From assembly GCA_017473165.1 (NCBI GenBank), contig JAFUNA010000001.1:1-49886 (forward strand): a DNA stretch of 49,886 bases, given 5' to 3'. Origin of the DNA: Clostridia bacterium. Its GTDB lineage: Bacteria > Bacillota > Clostridia > Oscillospirales > Acutalibacteraceae. Shown here in pieces: positions 24,307 to 34,194 of the stretch. Within the stretch, counting starts at the first letter, position 1, and the number at the start of each line of letters is the position of its first letter. The notes beneath the pieces were generated by a model. That model was not told where the DNA came from, searched no databases, and saw only the letters and a program-made list of their open reading frames with translations. The translations under genes were made by a program, and so were the position numbers.

Positions 24307-26313
24307 TTATTTTGTTTTTTCTTTCTTCAGAACTATGGCGGTTCTGTTGGGCAGATAGCATTTGAAGCCTATCCAGCCTGCAGGGGTTGTGAAGGTTTCG
24401 TACTGAACGGATGTGTCAACACGGGAATAGCCCCCGAATTCGCCGTCATCCGAGGACAGAACAACGTTATATCTGCCCTCTTCGCCCACGGGTACAAAAT
24501 ATCCGTCAAAGGATTTTGTGGGGTTAAAATTGAAAATAAAGACAGTATCGCCTTTGGTATATATAAGAATTTTATCCTCCTGATGGAGCCATCTGTTTTC
24601 GGCGGATATTGACAGCAAATCATCTTCCTTGAGCAGCTTTATCATGGCTTTGTCAAAGCTGTTGAGCTCTCTGTATCGCAGGTTGGGATTATCAACCAGA
24701 CTCCATTGTCTGCGGCAATAGTGATAGCTCCAGCCGTTGCCCTCACGGGGAAAATCTATCCATTCGGGGTGACCGAATTCGTTACCCATAAAATTAAGAT
24801 ATCCCTGCCCTGCCAAGGAAGCGGTAACAAGGCGTATCATTTTATGCAGAGCAATGCCTCTGTCAATTATGAGGTTGCCGCCGAATTTGCTCATGCCGCT
24901 GTACATTTCGGCGTCGCAAAGTCTGAACATTATTGTTTTGTCGCCAACCAGAGCCTGATCGTGGGATTCGCAATAGCCGATGTTTTTTTCCTGCGGGCGG
25001 CGGGATGTGAGCTCATACCAGAGCTTGCCGATATCCCAGTTTTCGTCGGAGCATTCCTTGATTGTTTTTATCCACAAATCGGGCACTCCCATTGAAAGAC
25101 GGTAGTCGAAGCCGATGCCGCCGTCCTTTATTGGAATGCACATTCCGGGCATACCCGACATATCCTCCGCTATTGTGATTGCGTGAGGATTGATTTCGTG
25201 AATCAATTCGTTTGCCAGCTGCAAATATGTGACCGCATCCGTGTCGGTGTTCATTGAAAAATACATACTGTAATTTGTGAACGCACTTCCGAGACCGTGG
25301 TCATGATAAAGCATGGAGGTTACTCCGTCAAAACGGAAGCCGTCAAAATGGAAAACCTCCATCCAATATTTGAGGTTTGAAAGAAGAAAATGCAGCACCT
25401 CGTTTTTGCCGTAGTTGAAAAGCTTTGTTCCCCATGCACTGTGGTTTCCCTTTTCTCCCTCGTGGAAAAACTGATATACCGTGCCGTCAAACTCATTGAG
25501 CCCCTCGTTGGTATTCTTTACCGCATGAGAGTGCACAACGTCGAGCAAAACGGCAATGCCCATATCGTGAGCGGTGTTAATAAGCTCTTTCAAATCCCGA
25601 CTGCTGCCGTAACGTGAAGAAGCAGCAAAGAAGTTGGAAACCTGATATCCGAATGAGCCGTAATAGGGATGCTCCATGATTGCCATAATCTGAATGTTGT
25701 TATATCCCAGCTCTTTGATTCTCGGAAGAATATTTTCGGTAAATTCCCTGTATGTGCCCACAGCTCCTTTTTCCTGTGCCATGCCTATATGGCATTCGTA
25801 AATAAACGGAGTTTTTTCGGGGATAAAGCCGCTGTCGGTCCAGGGGAATTTTCCAAAGGTGTCCTCAATTTCGGCACACCATGAATATGTAACGGGGTCC
25901 TGCACAACACGGGTGGCATAAAGCGGAATACGGCGCAGTATACGCCCTGAATTTATAACAATAACCTGCACCTTTTGCCCGATTTTAAGTGCGTTTCTGC
26001 CTTTGAGATGCACCTCGAAAATGCCGTTTTCGAGTCTTGTCATGGGGTATTCTTCGATGTTCCAGTTATTGAAGTCGCCTGTAAGATACATCGCTTCGGC
26101 GGCGGGAGCCCATTCTCTGTAAACCCAGCCCGTGCGGGTGCGGTGAAAGCCGAAATACTTATATCCGTCAGCGAAGGTTTTTATTTTTTTGCAGTCGCCC
26201 AAAAGGGTCTTTCTTTTTTTGAAATAAAGCTCTTTTCTTAAATCAATGTCATTTTCAAAGGGTGTCAGATATGGGTCGATTTCCAAAATTCCGGTTTTTG
26301 TGCTCTTGCTCAT
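24307..26313 (-). CDS. glgB: 1,4-alpha-glucan (glycogen) branching enzyme, GH13
   Basis: Introduces alpha-1,6 branches into glycogen in the cytoplasm. I use ATG 26313 (668 residues), preceded by TGAGGG; the longer frame has no ribosome site. An N-terminal beta-sandwich (CBM48-like, YREWAPAAEAMYLTGDFNNW) precedes the catalytic barrel. The GH13 motifs are complete: VLLDVVHSH, GFRFDGV with nucleophile Asp329, AEDMSGMPG with acid/base Glu383, and ESHDQ with Asp452. A C-terminal beta domain follows. The motif set and YCESHDQALVGDKT resemble the eukaryote-like GH13_8 subgroup more than the E. coli-like GlgB. No other glycogen gene is next to it; it has its own promoter and terminator. Confidence 0.93.
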   Translation of the reverse strand: MSKSTKTGILEIDPYLTPFENDIDLRKELYFKKRKTLLGDCKKIKTFADGYKYFGFHRTRTGWVYREWAPAAEAMYLTGDFNNWNIEEYPMTRLENGIFEVHLKGRNALKIGQKVQVIVINSGRILRRIPLYATRVVQDPVTYSWCAEIEDTFGKFPWTDSGFIPEKTPFIYECHIGMAQEKGAVGTYREFTENILPRIKELGYNNIQIMAIMEHPYYGSFGYQVSNFFAASSRYGSSRDLKELINTAHDMGIAVLLDVVHSHAVKNTNEGLNEFDGTVYQFFHEGEKGNHSAWGTKLFNYGKNEVLHFLLSNLKYWMEVFHFDGFRFDGVTSMLYHDHGLGSAFTNYSMYFSMNTDTDAVTYLQLANELIHEINPHAITIAEDMSGMPGMCIPIKDGGIGFDYRLSMGVPDLWIKTIKECSDENWDIGKLWYELTSRRPQEKNIGYCESHDQALVGDKTIMFRLCDAEMYSGMSKFGGNLIIDRGIALHKMIRLVTASLAGQGYLNFMGNEFGHPEWIDFPREGNGWSYHYCRRQWSLVDNPNLRYRELNSFDKAMIKLLKEDDLLSISAENRWLHQEDKILIYTKGDTVFIFNFNPTKSFDGYFVPVGEEGRYNVVLSSDDGEFGGYSRVDTSVQYETFTTPAGWIGFKCYLPNRTAIVLKKEKTK

Positions 26314-26367
26314 TTTATCCCTCATTCCATAACTGTTTTCCGCAGCGGTGATTAAGACTTTATAACT

Positions 26368-26396
26368 ATTATAAATGCAAAAATTCACAAAATCAA
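26368..26396 (-). promoter_or_regulatory. Promoter of glgB
   Basis: On the minus strand TTGATT (26396-26391), a 17-bp spacer and TATAAT (26373-26368). Confidence 0.7.
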
Positions 26397-26444
26397 TATA
26401 TATGTAAATATTTATGGCTTCATCATTCGGATGACGAATTAAAA

Positions 26445-26469
26445 ACGGGGCTGTTTTTCACAGCCCCGT
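26445..26469. terminator. Bidirectional terminator between glgB and the DUF2238 gene
   Basis: ACGGGGCTGT (26445-26454) and ACAGCCCCGT (26460-26469) form a 10-bp stem. It has A-runs before it on the plus strand and a T-rich tail on either strand. It ends the DUF2238 transcript. Confidence 0.8.
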
Positions 26470-26480
26470 CGAAAATTTTT

Positions 26481-27242
26481 TTATTTTGCAGTTATAATTT
26501 GTTCTGCGGTTTCAAATTCAAACTTGAATCTTCCCTTGTGGCGGTAGGGGAAAATCTTGATGAAAATATAGGCAAGGAGTGCACCCACGGAATTGAGAAC
26601 GATGTCTGCCATGGTATCCATCAGCGGCCAGCGTGCGTCAACGATGGGATCAAAGAGGGTCAGCTCCTTGGGAGTGCCGAGTGCGAGCTCCAGCGACCAA
26701 TGCTGTGCGTCGCCGGGATAGCCGCCCATCATGCCTGCAATCTGGTCAAATCCGAACTCGAAAAGCTCCCAGCAGGTTGCTCCGAGGAAAGAAAATCCGA
26801 CCGCACCGAGCATGACAAGGGTCATGGGAGCGTTGGCTTTGCGGCTTCGCAGGATTGCACAGACGATTTCGTAGCCGAAAAATACGCAGGCACCGCCGCC
26901 CACAAAGTGGAGAATAACGTCCCACCATCTGAAGTCATAGTAGAGATTGAGGAATTTTCCGCCGAATGAGCCGCACCAGATGCCTATCATGAGGAAGGTC
27001 TGAACGGATGAGGGAATGTAGCGTGCAAGGCTTTTTTCGGGGAAAAGCATAAAGACTTCCCAAACGAAGGTGCAAAGGAAATTCGCACCGACCTGAAGGG
27101 GGTCAGTTATGTCGAAGGCTTCGCCCTCTGCAGGGAAAAATCCCTTGACAAACGCAAAAATCAGCGATGCTCTGATAATCCACCAGATAACAAAGCGCCA
27201 TGTGGGGCAGTTTGCCCTTAATCTGTTTATGTAGTTTTTCAT
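26481..27242 (-). CDS. DUF2238-like integral membrane protein
   Basis: I start it at ATG 27242, 7 bp after CGGAG, giving 253 residues. There are six or seven hydrophobic helices. Landmarks are YYDFRWWDVILHFVGGGACVFFGYEI, ATCWELFEFGFDQIAG and the late DARWPLMDTMADIVLNSVGALLAYIF. The conserved His, Asp and Glu residues near membrane helices (DVILHF, WELFEF, DTMADIV) are the pattern of the DUF2238/YjdF family, whose function is unknown. It is transcribed divergently from a metallophosphoesterase gene and has its own promoter and terminator. Confidence 0.75.
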   Translation of the reverse strand: MKNYINRLRANCPTWRFVIWWIIRASLIFAFVKGFFPAEGEAFDITDPLQVGANFLCTFVWEVFMLFPEKSLARYIPSSVQTFLMIGIWCGSFGGKFLNLYYDFRWWDVILHFVGGGACVFFGYEIVCAILRSRKANAPMTLVMLGAVGFSFLGATCWELFEFGFDQIAGMMGGYPGDAQHWSLELALGTPKELTLFDPIVDARWPLMDTMADIVLNSVGALLAYIFIKIFPYRHKGRFKFEFETAEQIITAK

Positions 27243-27284
27243 AGTGTTTCTCCGTTTCATGTGTTTGGTATAATACCATAATAG

Positions 27285-27312
27285 AGTATAGCACATATTT
27301 TTCCGTTGTCAA
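27285..27312 (-). promoter_or_regulatory. Promoter of the DUF2238 gene
   Basis: On the minus strand TTGACA (27312-27307), 16 bp, TATACT (27290-27285). Confidence 0.75.
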
Positions 27313-27346
27313 CCAAACAATGTTTTTAATATGTAAAGAATTTTCC

Positions 27347-27375
27347 TTGCATATATTTTCTTTTTATGATATATT
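27347..27375 (+). promoter_or_regulatory. Promoter of the metallophosphoesterase gene
   Basis: TTGCAT (27347-27352), 17 bp, TATATT (27370-27375), back to back with the DUF2238 promoter. Confidence 0.65.
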
Positions 27376-27405
27376 GTTTTCATTAAATATTAAGGAGAGA
27401 TGAAA

Positions 27406-28392
27406 ATGTGGCTTGCAATTAAATCCGTAATTTCACTCGTGGTTTCACTTTTGCTTACCGTTTTCCCCAACAGTGCAATTCTTAACGGTCTTGATATTCT
27501 TGAGCTTGCGGAGCAGAAGGAAGGCTGCCTGCTCAACGCTTCAATCGTTTCCGACGTTCATATCGACGTTGACTGGCCCATAGGCGAATGGATTTGGGCA
27601 AACGGACTTAACGACCTTGAACGCTCAAAGGATACAATCGATGCTCTCATCGTTTCGGGTGACCTCACAAACTACGGCGATGCCGCTTCAATGGAGAGCT
27701 TCTATAATATAATGTATGACAGCCATTGTGCCGACAACTGGGTTATCGCAATGGGCAACCATGACGTCGGTCACGTTGAGGACAGACCCCAGGAGCAGGC
27801 AAGACAGGAATTTGTTGAGCTTTATAATAATCTCAACCCCGCAGGGGAGAAGATTGAAAAGGCATATTACAAAACCGATATCAACGGCTACCGCTTTGTT
27901 GTTCTTGTTGATGACGGCGAGGACACATGGGACCATCCCGACATGGCGGAGGAGCAGTATCAGTTCCTTGATGCTTCGCTTGCGGAGGCTGCGGACAGGG
28001 GACTGCCGATGTTTGTTGTCTGCCACGTTCCTGTTGAGGGCGTTAACGGACAGGATAAAATCTGGGAGGACGGCGGTCTCGGCGATTGCAGCGACAGAGT
28101 TCAGTCTATCCTTGAAAAGTATGAGAATGTGTTCTTCATCAGCGGTCATGTTCACACGGGCATAAACGGACCTCTTGTTGAAAATGCTTTCGGCTTCTCA
28201 TGCGTTGAAACAATCAACGGCGTTAACTACATCAACCTTCCCACCTATATGATTATCAACAGATACGGTGTGCCATGGGGCGGCATGGGCTTCCAGATGG
28301 AGGTTTATGAGGACGAGGTTCTTTTCAGAGCAAGAAACTACGGCTCGTCAAAGTGGTATCCCGTTTATGACCACAGCGTACCCATTGTTTAA
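27406..28392 (+). CDS. Secreted calcineurin-like metallophosphoesterase
   Basis: Hydrolyses a phosphate ester with two bound metals; the substrate is unknown. I choose ATG 27406 (328 residues), 8 bp after AGGAG, over an ATG 6 bp earlier that sits too close to the same site. The N terminus is a signal peptide or anchor (AIKSVISLVVSLLLTVFPNSAI). All family motifs are present: SDVHID, VSGDLTN, MGNHDVGH, VVCHVPVEG and SGHVHTG. The protein is therefore likely active outside the membrane. It stands alone, followed by a repeat and a terminator. Confidence 0.88.
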   Translation: MWLAIKSVISLVVSLLLTVFPNSAILNGLDILELAEQKEGCLLNASIVSDVHIDVDWPIGEWIWANGLNDLERSKDTIDALIVSGDLTNYGDAASMESFYNIMYDSHCADNWVIAMGNHDVGHVEDRPQEQARQEFVELYNNLNPAGEKIEKAYYKTDINGYRFVVLVDDGEDTWDHPDMAEEQYQFLDASLAEAADRGLPMFVVCHVPVEGVNGQDKIWEDGGLGDCSDRVQSILEKYENVFFISGHVHTGINGPLVENAFGFSCVETINGVNYINLPTYMIINRYGVPWGGMGFQMEVYEDEVLFRARNYGSSKWYPVYDHSVPIV

Positions 28393-28423
28393 GTGAAAAG
28401 CTTCAGACAGGATATATCTGATT

Positions 28424-28527
28424 AAGTGCAAAGGGCAAAGTTAAGGGTCGCTTCGCTCCGATAATATAATCGGTTGTGGGCAGAGCCCACCGTTCACTTT
28501 GCACTTATCACTTTGAACTTTGCACTC
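28424..28527. repeat. Palindromic intergenic repeat
   Basis: AAGTGCAAAG (28424-28433) and CTTTGCACTT (28497-28506) are inverted. Between them are smaller palindromes (CCGATAATATAATCGG and GTGGGC-AGA-GCCCAC), and after them a further copy of the ACTTTGCACT motif. It looks like a dispersed repeat unit, with no coding capacity. Confidence 0.5.
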
Positions 28528-28560
28528 AACACATCACTTTTCGTTTTTCACTAAATAAAA

Positions 28561-28585
28561 ACCCGTCGGATTTATTCCGACGGGT
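28561..28585. terminator. Bidirectional terminator
   Basis: ACCCGTCGGA (28561-28570), loop TTTAT, TCCGACGGGT (28576-28585), with AAAA before and TTTT after. It ends both the phosphoesterase transcript and the rimP-nrnA operon. Confidence 0.85.
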
Positions 28586-28593
28586 TTTCTGCA

Positions 28594-29562
28594 TTATTTC
28601 ATTATTGTATACGCATCGATTTCTGCCTGAACTTCCTTGAGCAGGGAGTTGATTGCCTGCTGCTTTGTGCCCAGAAGGGTGCAGCCTGCAGCTCCCATAT
28701 GTCCGCCGCCGCCGAGTCTTTTGCAGATTGCAGAGGCGTCAATGTCGCCGTGAGTTCTGACGGATGCCTTGTAGCTTCCGTCCTTGAGTTCACGCATCGT
28801 AACGCCAACAAGCACGCCCTCAACCTGTCTTGTGAGGGTTGAAATGCGGTCAACCTCGCTCTCGTCGGAGCCTGTTCTCTTATACATATCCTGCGTGATG
28901 CAGATAAGAGCACAGCGGTCGGAGAAATAAAATCTCATGCTGTCAAGAGCAAGCCTTTCGAGTGCCGCATAGGTTTTGGTCTTTGTTTCAAAGAAAACCT
29001 GAATGATGTTATAGGTGTCAGCACCCAGCTTTGCAAGCTCTGCGGCAATTTCAAAGGTTCTTACCTTGGTGTTTGAATATCTGAAGCAGCCCGTATCGGT
29101 TGAAACTCCCGTGAAAAGGCAGGAGGCGATAACGGGTGTTATTTCAAGCTCCATGATGCCCAGCAGAAGATAAATCATCTCTGCGGTTGAAGCGGAATCC
29201 GCCTCAAGGCAAACCTTGTCGGCATAGAGCATATTTGAGCCGTGGTGGTCGATGCAAAGGTCAATTTTTCCCTGATATCTGCCCTCAAAATCTCTGCCGA
29301 GGAGCTTTATGTCCGCAACATCGATTGCCGCAATGAGGTCGGGCTCAAATTCACGGCTTTCAAGCCCCTCAAACATAAACGAAAAATCCTTGGGAATTGT
29401 GTCGGAGCATTCAACTCTTATATTTTTGCCCTTTGCGGAAAGTGCGTGAGCAAGAGCACAGGCACTTCCCAGAGTGTCACCGTCGGGATGACTGTGGCAC
29501 AAAAGCAAAACATTATCCGATTCCAGAAGAATTTTCGCGGTTTCGTGCAGGTCAATTCTCAT
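28594..29562 (-). CDS. nrnA: DHH-family oligoribonuclease / pAp phosphatase
   Basis: Degrades short RNA oligomers and 3'-phosphoadenosine 5'-phosphate in the cytoplasm. The 322 residues have the DHH domain with HSHPDGD at 23-29, AAIDVAD and the DHHGSN motif at 105-110, and a C-terminal DHHA1 domain with KRLGGGGHMGAAG. Length and motifs fit NrnA/YtqI. It is the last gene of the rimP operon, the usual place in Clostridia, 14 bp after rbfA. An alternative would be another DHH/DHHA1 nuclease or a cyclic-dinucleotide hydrolase, but no GGDEF or PAS domain is present. Confidence 0.9.
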   Translation of the reverse strand: MRIDLHETAKILLESDNVLLLCHSHPDGDTLGSACALAHALSAKGKNIRVECSDTIPKDFSFMFEGLESREFEPDLIAAIDVADIKLLGRDFEGRYQGKIDLCIDHHGSNMLYADKVCLEADSASTAEMIYLLLGIMELEITPVIASCLFTGVSTDTGCFRYSNTKVRTFEIAAELAKLGADTYNIIQVFFETKTKTYAALERLALDSMRFYFSDRCALICITQDMYKRTGSDESEVDRISTLTRQVEGVLVGVTMRELKDGSYKASVRTHGDIDASAICKRLGGGGHMGAAGCTLLGTKQQAINSLLKEVQAEIDAYTIMK

Positions 29563-29576
29563 TAATTGATACCCCT

Positions 29577-29930
29577 TTAATCGTTTTCGGTGGGAACAAT
29601 GTCCCCAAGCATTTTCGCAATTCCCATGCCTCTTTCGATTGAATCGTCCGCAATAAATTTCAGCTCGGGAGTTTTGCGAAGGTGAAGTCTTTTGCCGACC
29701 TCTCTGCGGATATAGCCCGTTGCACTTGTCAGACCCTTGACGGCAAGCTTTGCGGTGTCGATGCCCTCCATTGCGCTGACATAAACCTTTGCAAATGACG
29801 CATCGGAGCTTACCTCAACGTTAACAACCGTAAGCATACCCTGAATTCTGGGGTCCTTGAGCTCACGCATGATGGCGGCTATTTCACGCTTTATATCTTC
29901 GGAAACTCTGTCTATTCTGTATCCTGCCAT
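29577..29930 (-). CDS. rbfA: Ribosome-binding factor A
   Basis: KH-fold factor for late maturation of the 30S subunit. The 117 residues show the family pattern: RVSEDIKREIAAIMRELKDPRI at the start, SSDASFAKVYVSAMEG in the middle, and RKTPELKFIADDSIERGM near the end. Position directly after infB is the classical order. The ATG follows AAAGGAT. Confidence 0.95.
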   Translation of the reverse strand: MAGYRIDRVSEDIKREIAAIMRELKDPRIQGMLTVVNVEVSSDASFAKVYVSAMEGIDTAKLAVKGLTSATGYIRREVGKRLHLRKTPELKFIADDSIERGMGIAKMLGDIVPTEND

Positions 29931-29954
29931 TATGAATTATCCTTTCAAAAGGAA

Positions 29955-32477
29955 TTAATCTCTGTATTCCTCGGTGATGAAGGCTTCGAAAACGTCGCCT
30001 TCCTTGATGTCGTTGAACTTGTTAAGACCGATACCGCAGTCATAGCCGGAAGCAACTTCCTTAACGTCATCCTTGAAGCGTTTGAGCGAAGCCATTTCGT
30101 CCTCTGCGATAACGAAGCCGTCACGGACAACTCTGATTTTTGCGCCTCTGGTGATTTTGCCGCTTGTAACGTGGCAGCCTGCAACGTTGCCCACGGAGGA
30201 AATCTTAACAACCTGACGGACTTCAGCCTTACCGATGTCAACATCTCTGAATTTGGGAGCGAGCATACCCTTGATAGCAGCTTCAACTTCCTCGATGCAG
30301 TCATAGATAACACGGTAGCATCTGATTTCAACGCCGTCACGCTCCGCAACCTCGGTTGCAACGTTGTCGGGTCTTACGTTGAAGCCGACGATAATTGCGT
30401 TTGAAGCGTTTGCAAGCATAACGTCGCTTTCGGTGATTGCACCTACTGCACTGTGGATAATCTTAACACGGACTTCGTCGTTTGAAAGCTTGACAAGGCT
30501 CTGTTTAACAGCCTCTGCCGAGCCCTGAACATCAGCCTTGATGATGATGTTGAGGTCCTTGAGCTGACCTTCCTGAATTGAAGCAAAGAGGTTGTCAAGA
30601 GTAACCTTCTGGTATTCCTTGAACTGCTCTTCTTTTGCCTTTGTCTTTCTCTGCTCAACAAGCTCTCTTGCAAGACGTTCGTCCTTAACTGCGTCAAAGC
30701 CGTCGCCTGCCTGGGGAACTTCCGCAAGACCCATGATTTCAACGGGTACGGAAGGACCTGCCTCGTTAACCTTTCTGCCCTTGTCGTCGGTCATAACTCT
30801 GACACGGCCTACGGCAGTACCGGCAACGATTATGTCGCCCGACTTAAGAGTACCGTTCTGAACAAGAAGGGTTGAAACGGGGCCTCTGCCCTTGTCGAGC
30901 TTTGCTTCGATAACAACGCCCTTTGCGGGACGGTTGGGGTTAGCCTTGAGCTCCTGCATTTCGGCAACAAGAAGAACGGATTCGAGAAGATTGTCGATAC
31001 CTGTTCTTGCAAGAGCGGAAACGGGAACGCATATTGTTTCGCCGCCCCATTCTTCGGGAACAAGCTCATATTCGGTGAGCTGCTGAAGAACTCTGTCGGG
31101 GTTTGCGGCGGGTTTATCCATCTTGTTGATGGCAACGATAATCTGAACGCCTGCAGCCTTTGCGTGGTTGATAGCCTCAATTGTCTGGGGCATGATACCG
31201 TCGTCGGCGGCAACAACAAGGATTGCGATATCCGTTGCCATTGCACCTCTCAGACGCATCGATGTGAAGGCTGCGTGGCCGGGAGTGTCAAGGAAAGTGA
31301 TTTTCTGTCCGTTAAGGTCAACTCTGTAAGCACCGATATGCTGTGTGATACCGCCGGCTTCGGTTGAGGTAACGGATGTGTTTCTGATTGCGTCAAGAAG
31401 TGAGGTTTTACCGTGGTCAACGTGACCCATAACAACAACAACGGGGTCTCTTGTGATGAGGTCTGCTTCATCGTCAACGTGGTCGTCGATGATTCTGTCC
31501 TCGATTGTGATAACAACCTCTTTTTCAACCTTTGCACCGAGCTCTTCGGCAACGATTGCAGCGGTTTCGTAGTCAAGCACTTCGTTAACCGTTGCCATTT
31601 GTCCGAGAGTGAAGAGCTTTTTGATAACCTCGGCAGCAGTCATCTTGAGCATTGCGGCAAGCTCGCCGACGGTGATTTCCTCGGGAAGCTTGAGAAGCAT
31701 CTGGGGCTTCTTTGCTCTTTCGGCAGCGATTCTCTTGAGTCTTTCAGCCTCGGTTTCACGTCTTGATGAACGCATTCCGCCCTGCTTTCTGTACTGCTGG
31801 CTCTTCTGCTTGATCTTCTGCTTCTTGGCAGCACCTTCATGCTGCTTTGTTTTATTTTCGGGAGCAATGTTTTCGTATCTCTCGTTATATTTTTCGAGGT
31901 CAACGTTGTCTGCCCTGGTGTCGATTGTTCTCATTTCGCCCTTTGTGCGTGACTGCATGGGCTTGTTTTCCTTCTCCTTCTTTTCGGGAGCGGGCGCAGC
32001 CTTCTTCTGGGGCATGGGAGGCAGCTTGCCGGGCTTTGTGTCATGAGCGGTCTGCTTCTTTTCGGGCTTCTGCTCATTCTTCTGCTCGGGCTTCTTTTCC
32101 TGCTTCTGCTCTTTCTTTTCGGGAGCGGGTGCGGGAGCCTTTTTAGCCTTTTTCTCTGCTTTCTTTTCGGGCTTTTGTTCAGCTTTCTTTTCTTCTTCCT
32201 TCACCTCGGCGGTGGGAGCTTCTTCAGCCTTTTCCTCTGCGGGAGCATCCTCTTTCTTTGCCTTTTTGGGTGCGGGAGCAAAGTTGAAATAGTCGTTGAG
32301 GTCATCAACCTCATTTTCCTTTGTAAATGTTTCAAAAATCAAATCAAGCTCGTCTTCTTCGAGAGCTGTCATATGCTTTTTCTGTCCGTCAAAATGCTTT
32401 GAAAGCAAATCAACAACTATGTTGCTCTTGATGTCGAAATCCTTGGCAACTTCATGCACTCTGTATTTGTTAATCAT
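29955..32477 (-). CDS. infB: Translation initiation factor IF-2
   Basis: GTPase that brings initiator tRNA to the 30S subunit. The 840 residues start with an IF2N domain ([19 protein letters not shown]), followed by a long Lys/Glu/Ala/Pro tract (about 75-260) of low complexity. A second IF2N domain, the G domain ([20 protein letters not shown]), domain II, and domains III-IV come next. The ATG overlaps the ylxQ stop as ATGA, so translation is coupled. Nothing is missing. Confidence 0.97.
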   Translation of the reverse strand: MINKYRVHEVAKDFDIKSNIVVDLLSKHFDGQKKHMTALEEDELDLIFETFTKENEVDDLNDYFNFAPAPKKAKKEDAPAEEKAEEAPTAEVKEEEKKAEQKPEKKAEKKAKKAPAPAPEKKEQKQEKKPEQKNEQKPEKKQTAHDTKPGKLPPMPQKKAAPAPEKKEKENKPMQSRTKGEMRTIDTRADNVDLEKYNERYENIAPENKTKQHEGAAKKQKIKQKSQQYRKQGGMRSSRRETEAERLKRIAAERAKKPQMLLKLPEEITVGELAAMLKMTAAEVIKKLFTLGQMATVNEVLDYETAAIVAEELGAKVEKEVVITIEDRIIDDHVDDEADLITRDPVVVVMGHVDHGKTSLLDAIRNTSVTSTEAGGITQHIGAYRVDLNGQKITFLDTPGHAAFTSMRLRGAMATDIAILVVAADDGIMPQTIEAINHAKAAGVQIIVAINKMDKPAANPDRVLQQLTEYELVPEEWGGETICVPVSALARTGIDNLLESVLLVAEMQELKANPNRPAKGVVIEAKLDKGRGPVSTLLVQNGTLKSGDIIVAGTAVGRVRVMTDDKGRKVNEAGPSVPVEIMGLAEVPQAGDGFDAVKDERLARELVEQRKTKAKEEQFKEYQKVTLDNLFASIQEGQLKDLNIIIKADVQGSAEAVKQSLVKLSNDEVRVKIIHSAVGAITESDVMLANASNAIIVGFNVRPDNVATEVAERDGVEIRCYRVIYDCIEEVEAAIKGMLAPKFRDVDIGKAEVRQVVKISSVGNVAGCHVTSGKITRGAKIRVVRDGFVIAEDEMASLKRFKDDVKEVASGYDCGIGLNKFNDIKEGDVFEAFITEEYRD

Positions 32478-32812
32478 AGGTTAACCTCCCCTGGTGTGTT
32501 CTCATTCAGAAGCCCAAGCATAGATTTTGCAAAGCCTTCGTCGTTAACTGTTACCACGGCGGATTTGAGCCCCGTGGCTTTTCCGATTTCGTCCATTGTT
32601 GAAAGCAGATGTCTGACGGGAATTGCTCTTCCCTCAAAATCCGCTTCACGCTCAATCTCATTTCTCAGCCTTTGTGAAGCATCGCTGCTCAACAGACAGA
32701 GCTTTGCGCTTTTGCTTCTGACCGAACCTATTGCCGCATCGTGGCCGCAGCTTAATCTGCCCGCCCGACGGCACATGCCGAGAAGAGAGAGGAGCTTCGG
32801 ATTATCCGTCAT
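32474..32812 (-). CDS. L7Ae/L30e-family RNA-binding protein (YlxQ-like)
   Basis: I start it at ATG 32812 (112 residues: [20 protein letters not shown]...), 12 bp after GGAGG; the longer frame runs inside rnpM in another phase. The [18 protein letters not shown] segment and [11 protein letters not shown] are typical of the bacterial L7Ae/L30e proteins encoded between ylxR and infB. These bind kink-turn RNA. Its start lies inside the end of rnpM and its stop overlaps infB, showing tight coupling. Confidence 0.88.
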   Translation of the reverse strand: MTDNPKLLSLLGMCRRAGRLSCGHDAAIGSVRSKSAKLCLLSSDASQRLRNEIEREADFEGRAIPVRHLLSTMDEIGKATGLKSAVVTVNDEGFAKSMLGLLNENTPGEVNL

Positions 32813-33071
32813 TTTTAAGCTCATCCTCCATTCTCTCGAAAACCTCGTCCGGAATGGCACATGAGAAAGCTTTTTCGAATCTCTTTGCTTTTCTTGCTTT
32901 GGCAAGGCACTCTGCATCGTGGCATACATAGGCACCTCTGCCGGGCTTTTTGCCTGTGAGGTCAAGCGAAACCTCGCCCTCGGGGCTTCTGACAACCCTG
33001 ACAAGCTCTTTTTTAGGCTTCATTTCATTGCAGCCTGTGCATTTTCTCATCGGAATCCGGCGGTTCTGCAT
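32802..33071 (-). CDS. rnpM: RNase P modulator RnpM (YlxR, DUF448)
   Basis: Small cytoplasmic RNA-binding protein reported to modulate RNase P in Gram-positives. The 89 residues carry MRKCTGCNEMKPKKELVRVVR, then KKPGRGAYVCHDAECLAKARK, the two conserved YlxR motifs. The ATG at 33071 follows AAGGAG. Located between nusA and the L7Ae-like gene, as in Bacillus. Confidence 0.92.
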   Translation of the reverse strand: MQNRRIPMRKCTGCNEMKPKKELVRVVRSPEGEVSLDLTGKKPGRGAYVCHDAECLAKARKAKRFEKAFSCAIPDEVFERMEDELKNDG

Positions 33072-33108
33072 CGGTTCAGCTCCTTAATTTAGTATGGGTT
33101 AATTTATA

Positions 33109-34173
33109 TTATTCATCAAAATTGATAACGGGTTCTTCCGTTTCGGGATTGATGTCGATTTTCCAGCCTGTAAGCTTTGCGGCAAGGCGTGCGTTCTGAC
33201 CCTTGTTGCCGATTGCGAGTGAAAGCTGTCCGTTGGGAACAATAACCTTGCAGGCGTGTTCTTCTTCGTTTTCAACGGTAACGGAGATAACGTCTGCGGG
33301 AGCAAGGGCAGCTGCAACAAATTCTGTGGGGTCGTCGCTGTAGCGTACAACGTCAAGCTTTTCGCCGCCGAGAAGGTCAACAATCTTGTTGATTCTTGCG
33401 CCTCTCTGACCGATACATGCACCAACGGGATCAACATTTTCGTCTGCGCTGTAAACGGCAATCTTGCTTCTTGAGCCTGCCTCACGGGAAACGGACTTGA
33501 TTTCAACCGTGCCGTCGAAGATTTCGGGAACTTCGCTTTCAAGCAGACGTCTTACAAGACCGGGATGTGTTCTTGAAATTGTTGCCTTGGGACCCTTTGT
33601 TGCGTCACGGATTTCGGCAACGAAAACCTTTGTGATGTCGCCCTCTTTGAAGTTATCGGTGGGAAGCTGCTCGCTTCTGAAAAGTCTTTCGGTGAGCTTG
33701 CCGATTTCAACGAATGCGTCAAGGGTTTCGGGGTCAACCTTAACGATTTTTGCGGTAACGATTTCCTGATTCTTGCTCTGGAATTCTTCCTTCATTCTGC
33801 CGTGCTCTGCCTCACGGATTGCCTGGCGGAGAATGTGCTTGCCCTTTTCGGCTGCAATACGGCTTACTTCCTTTGTTTCGAGCTCGATTTCAACAATATC
33901 GCCTGCAAGAGCGTTTTTCTTGAATCTCTGTGCCTGCTCAACGGTCATATCCTCATCGGGGTCAAGAATTTCGGTTACAACGTTCTTGCGGACAAAAACT
34001 CTGAAATCCTTGTTTTCGGTATCGATTTCGCAGAAAACGATGTCCTTATTATTATAGTCTCTTTTAACTGCGGTTACGATTGCTCTCTGAATTCCTTCAA
34101 GAAGAGCGTCTTCGGGGATATTCTTCTCTTTGCCGAGAAGTCTGACTGCCTCAAAAAATTCGCTGTTATTCAT
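33109..34173 (-). CDS. nusA: Transcription termination/antitermination factor NusA
   Basis: Binds RNA polymerase and nascent RNA and influences pausing, termination and antitermination. I use ATG 34173 (MNNSEFFEAVRLL, 354 residues) with AAGGA upstream. The N-terminal polymerase-binding domain is followed by an S1 domain (GDITKVFVAEI..., PKATISRTHPGLVRRL) and two KH domains (DPVGACIGQRGARINKIVDLLGGEKLDVV and GQLSLAIGNKGQNARLAAKLTGWKIDI). There are no C-terminal acidic repeats, normal for Firmicutes. Confidence 0.96.
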   Translation of the reverse strand: MNNSEFFEAVRLLGKEKNIPEDALLEGIQRAIVTAVKRDYNNKDIVFCEIDTENKDFRVFVRKNVVTEILDPDEDMTVEQAQRFKKNALAGDIVEIELETKEVSRIAAEKGKHILRQAIREAEHGRMKEEFQSKNQEIVTAKIVKVDPETLDAFVEIGKLTERLFRSEQLPTDNFKEGDITKVFVAEIRDATKGPKATISRTHPGLVRRLLESEVPEIFDGTVEIKSVSREAGSRSKIAVYSADENVDPVGACIGQRGARINKIVDLLGGEKLDVVRYSDDPTEFVAAALAPADVISVTVENEEEHACKVIVPNGQLSLAIGNKGQNARLAAKLTGWKIDINPETEEPVINFDE

Positions 34174-34194
34174 TTTCTGACCATTCCTTTTCAA

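Noticed and set aside
31847-32402. Plus-strand Phe/Leu/Ser-rich frames opposite infB
   Set aside because: They are the reverse of the Lys/Glu-rich tract of IF-2 and have no coding evidence.
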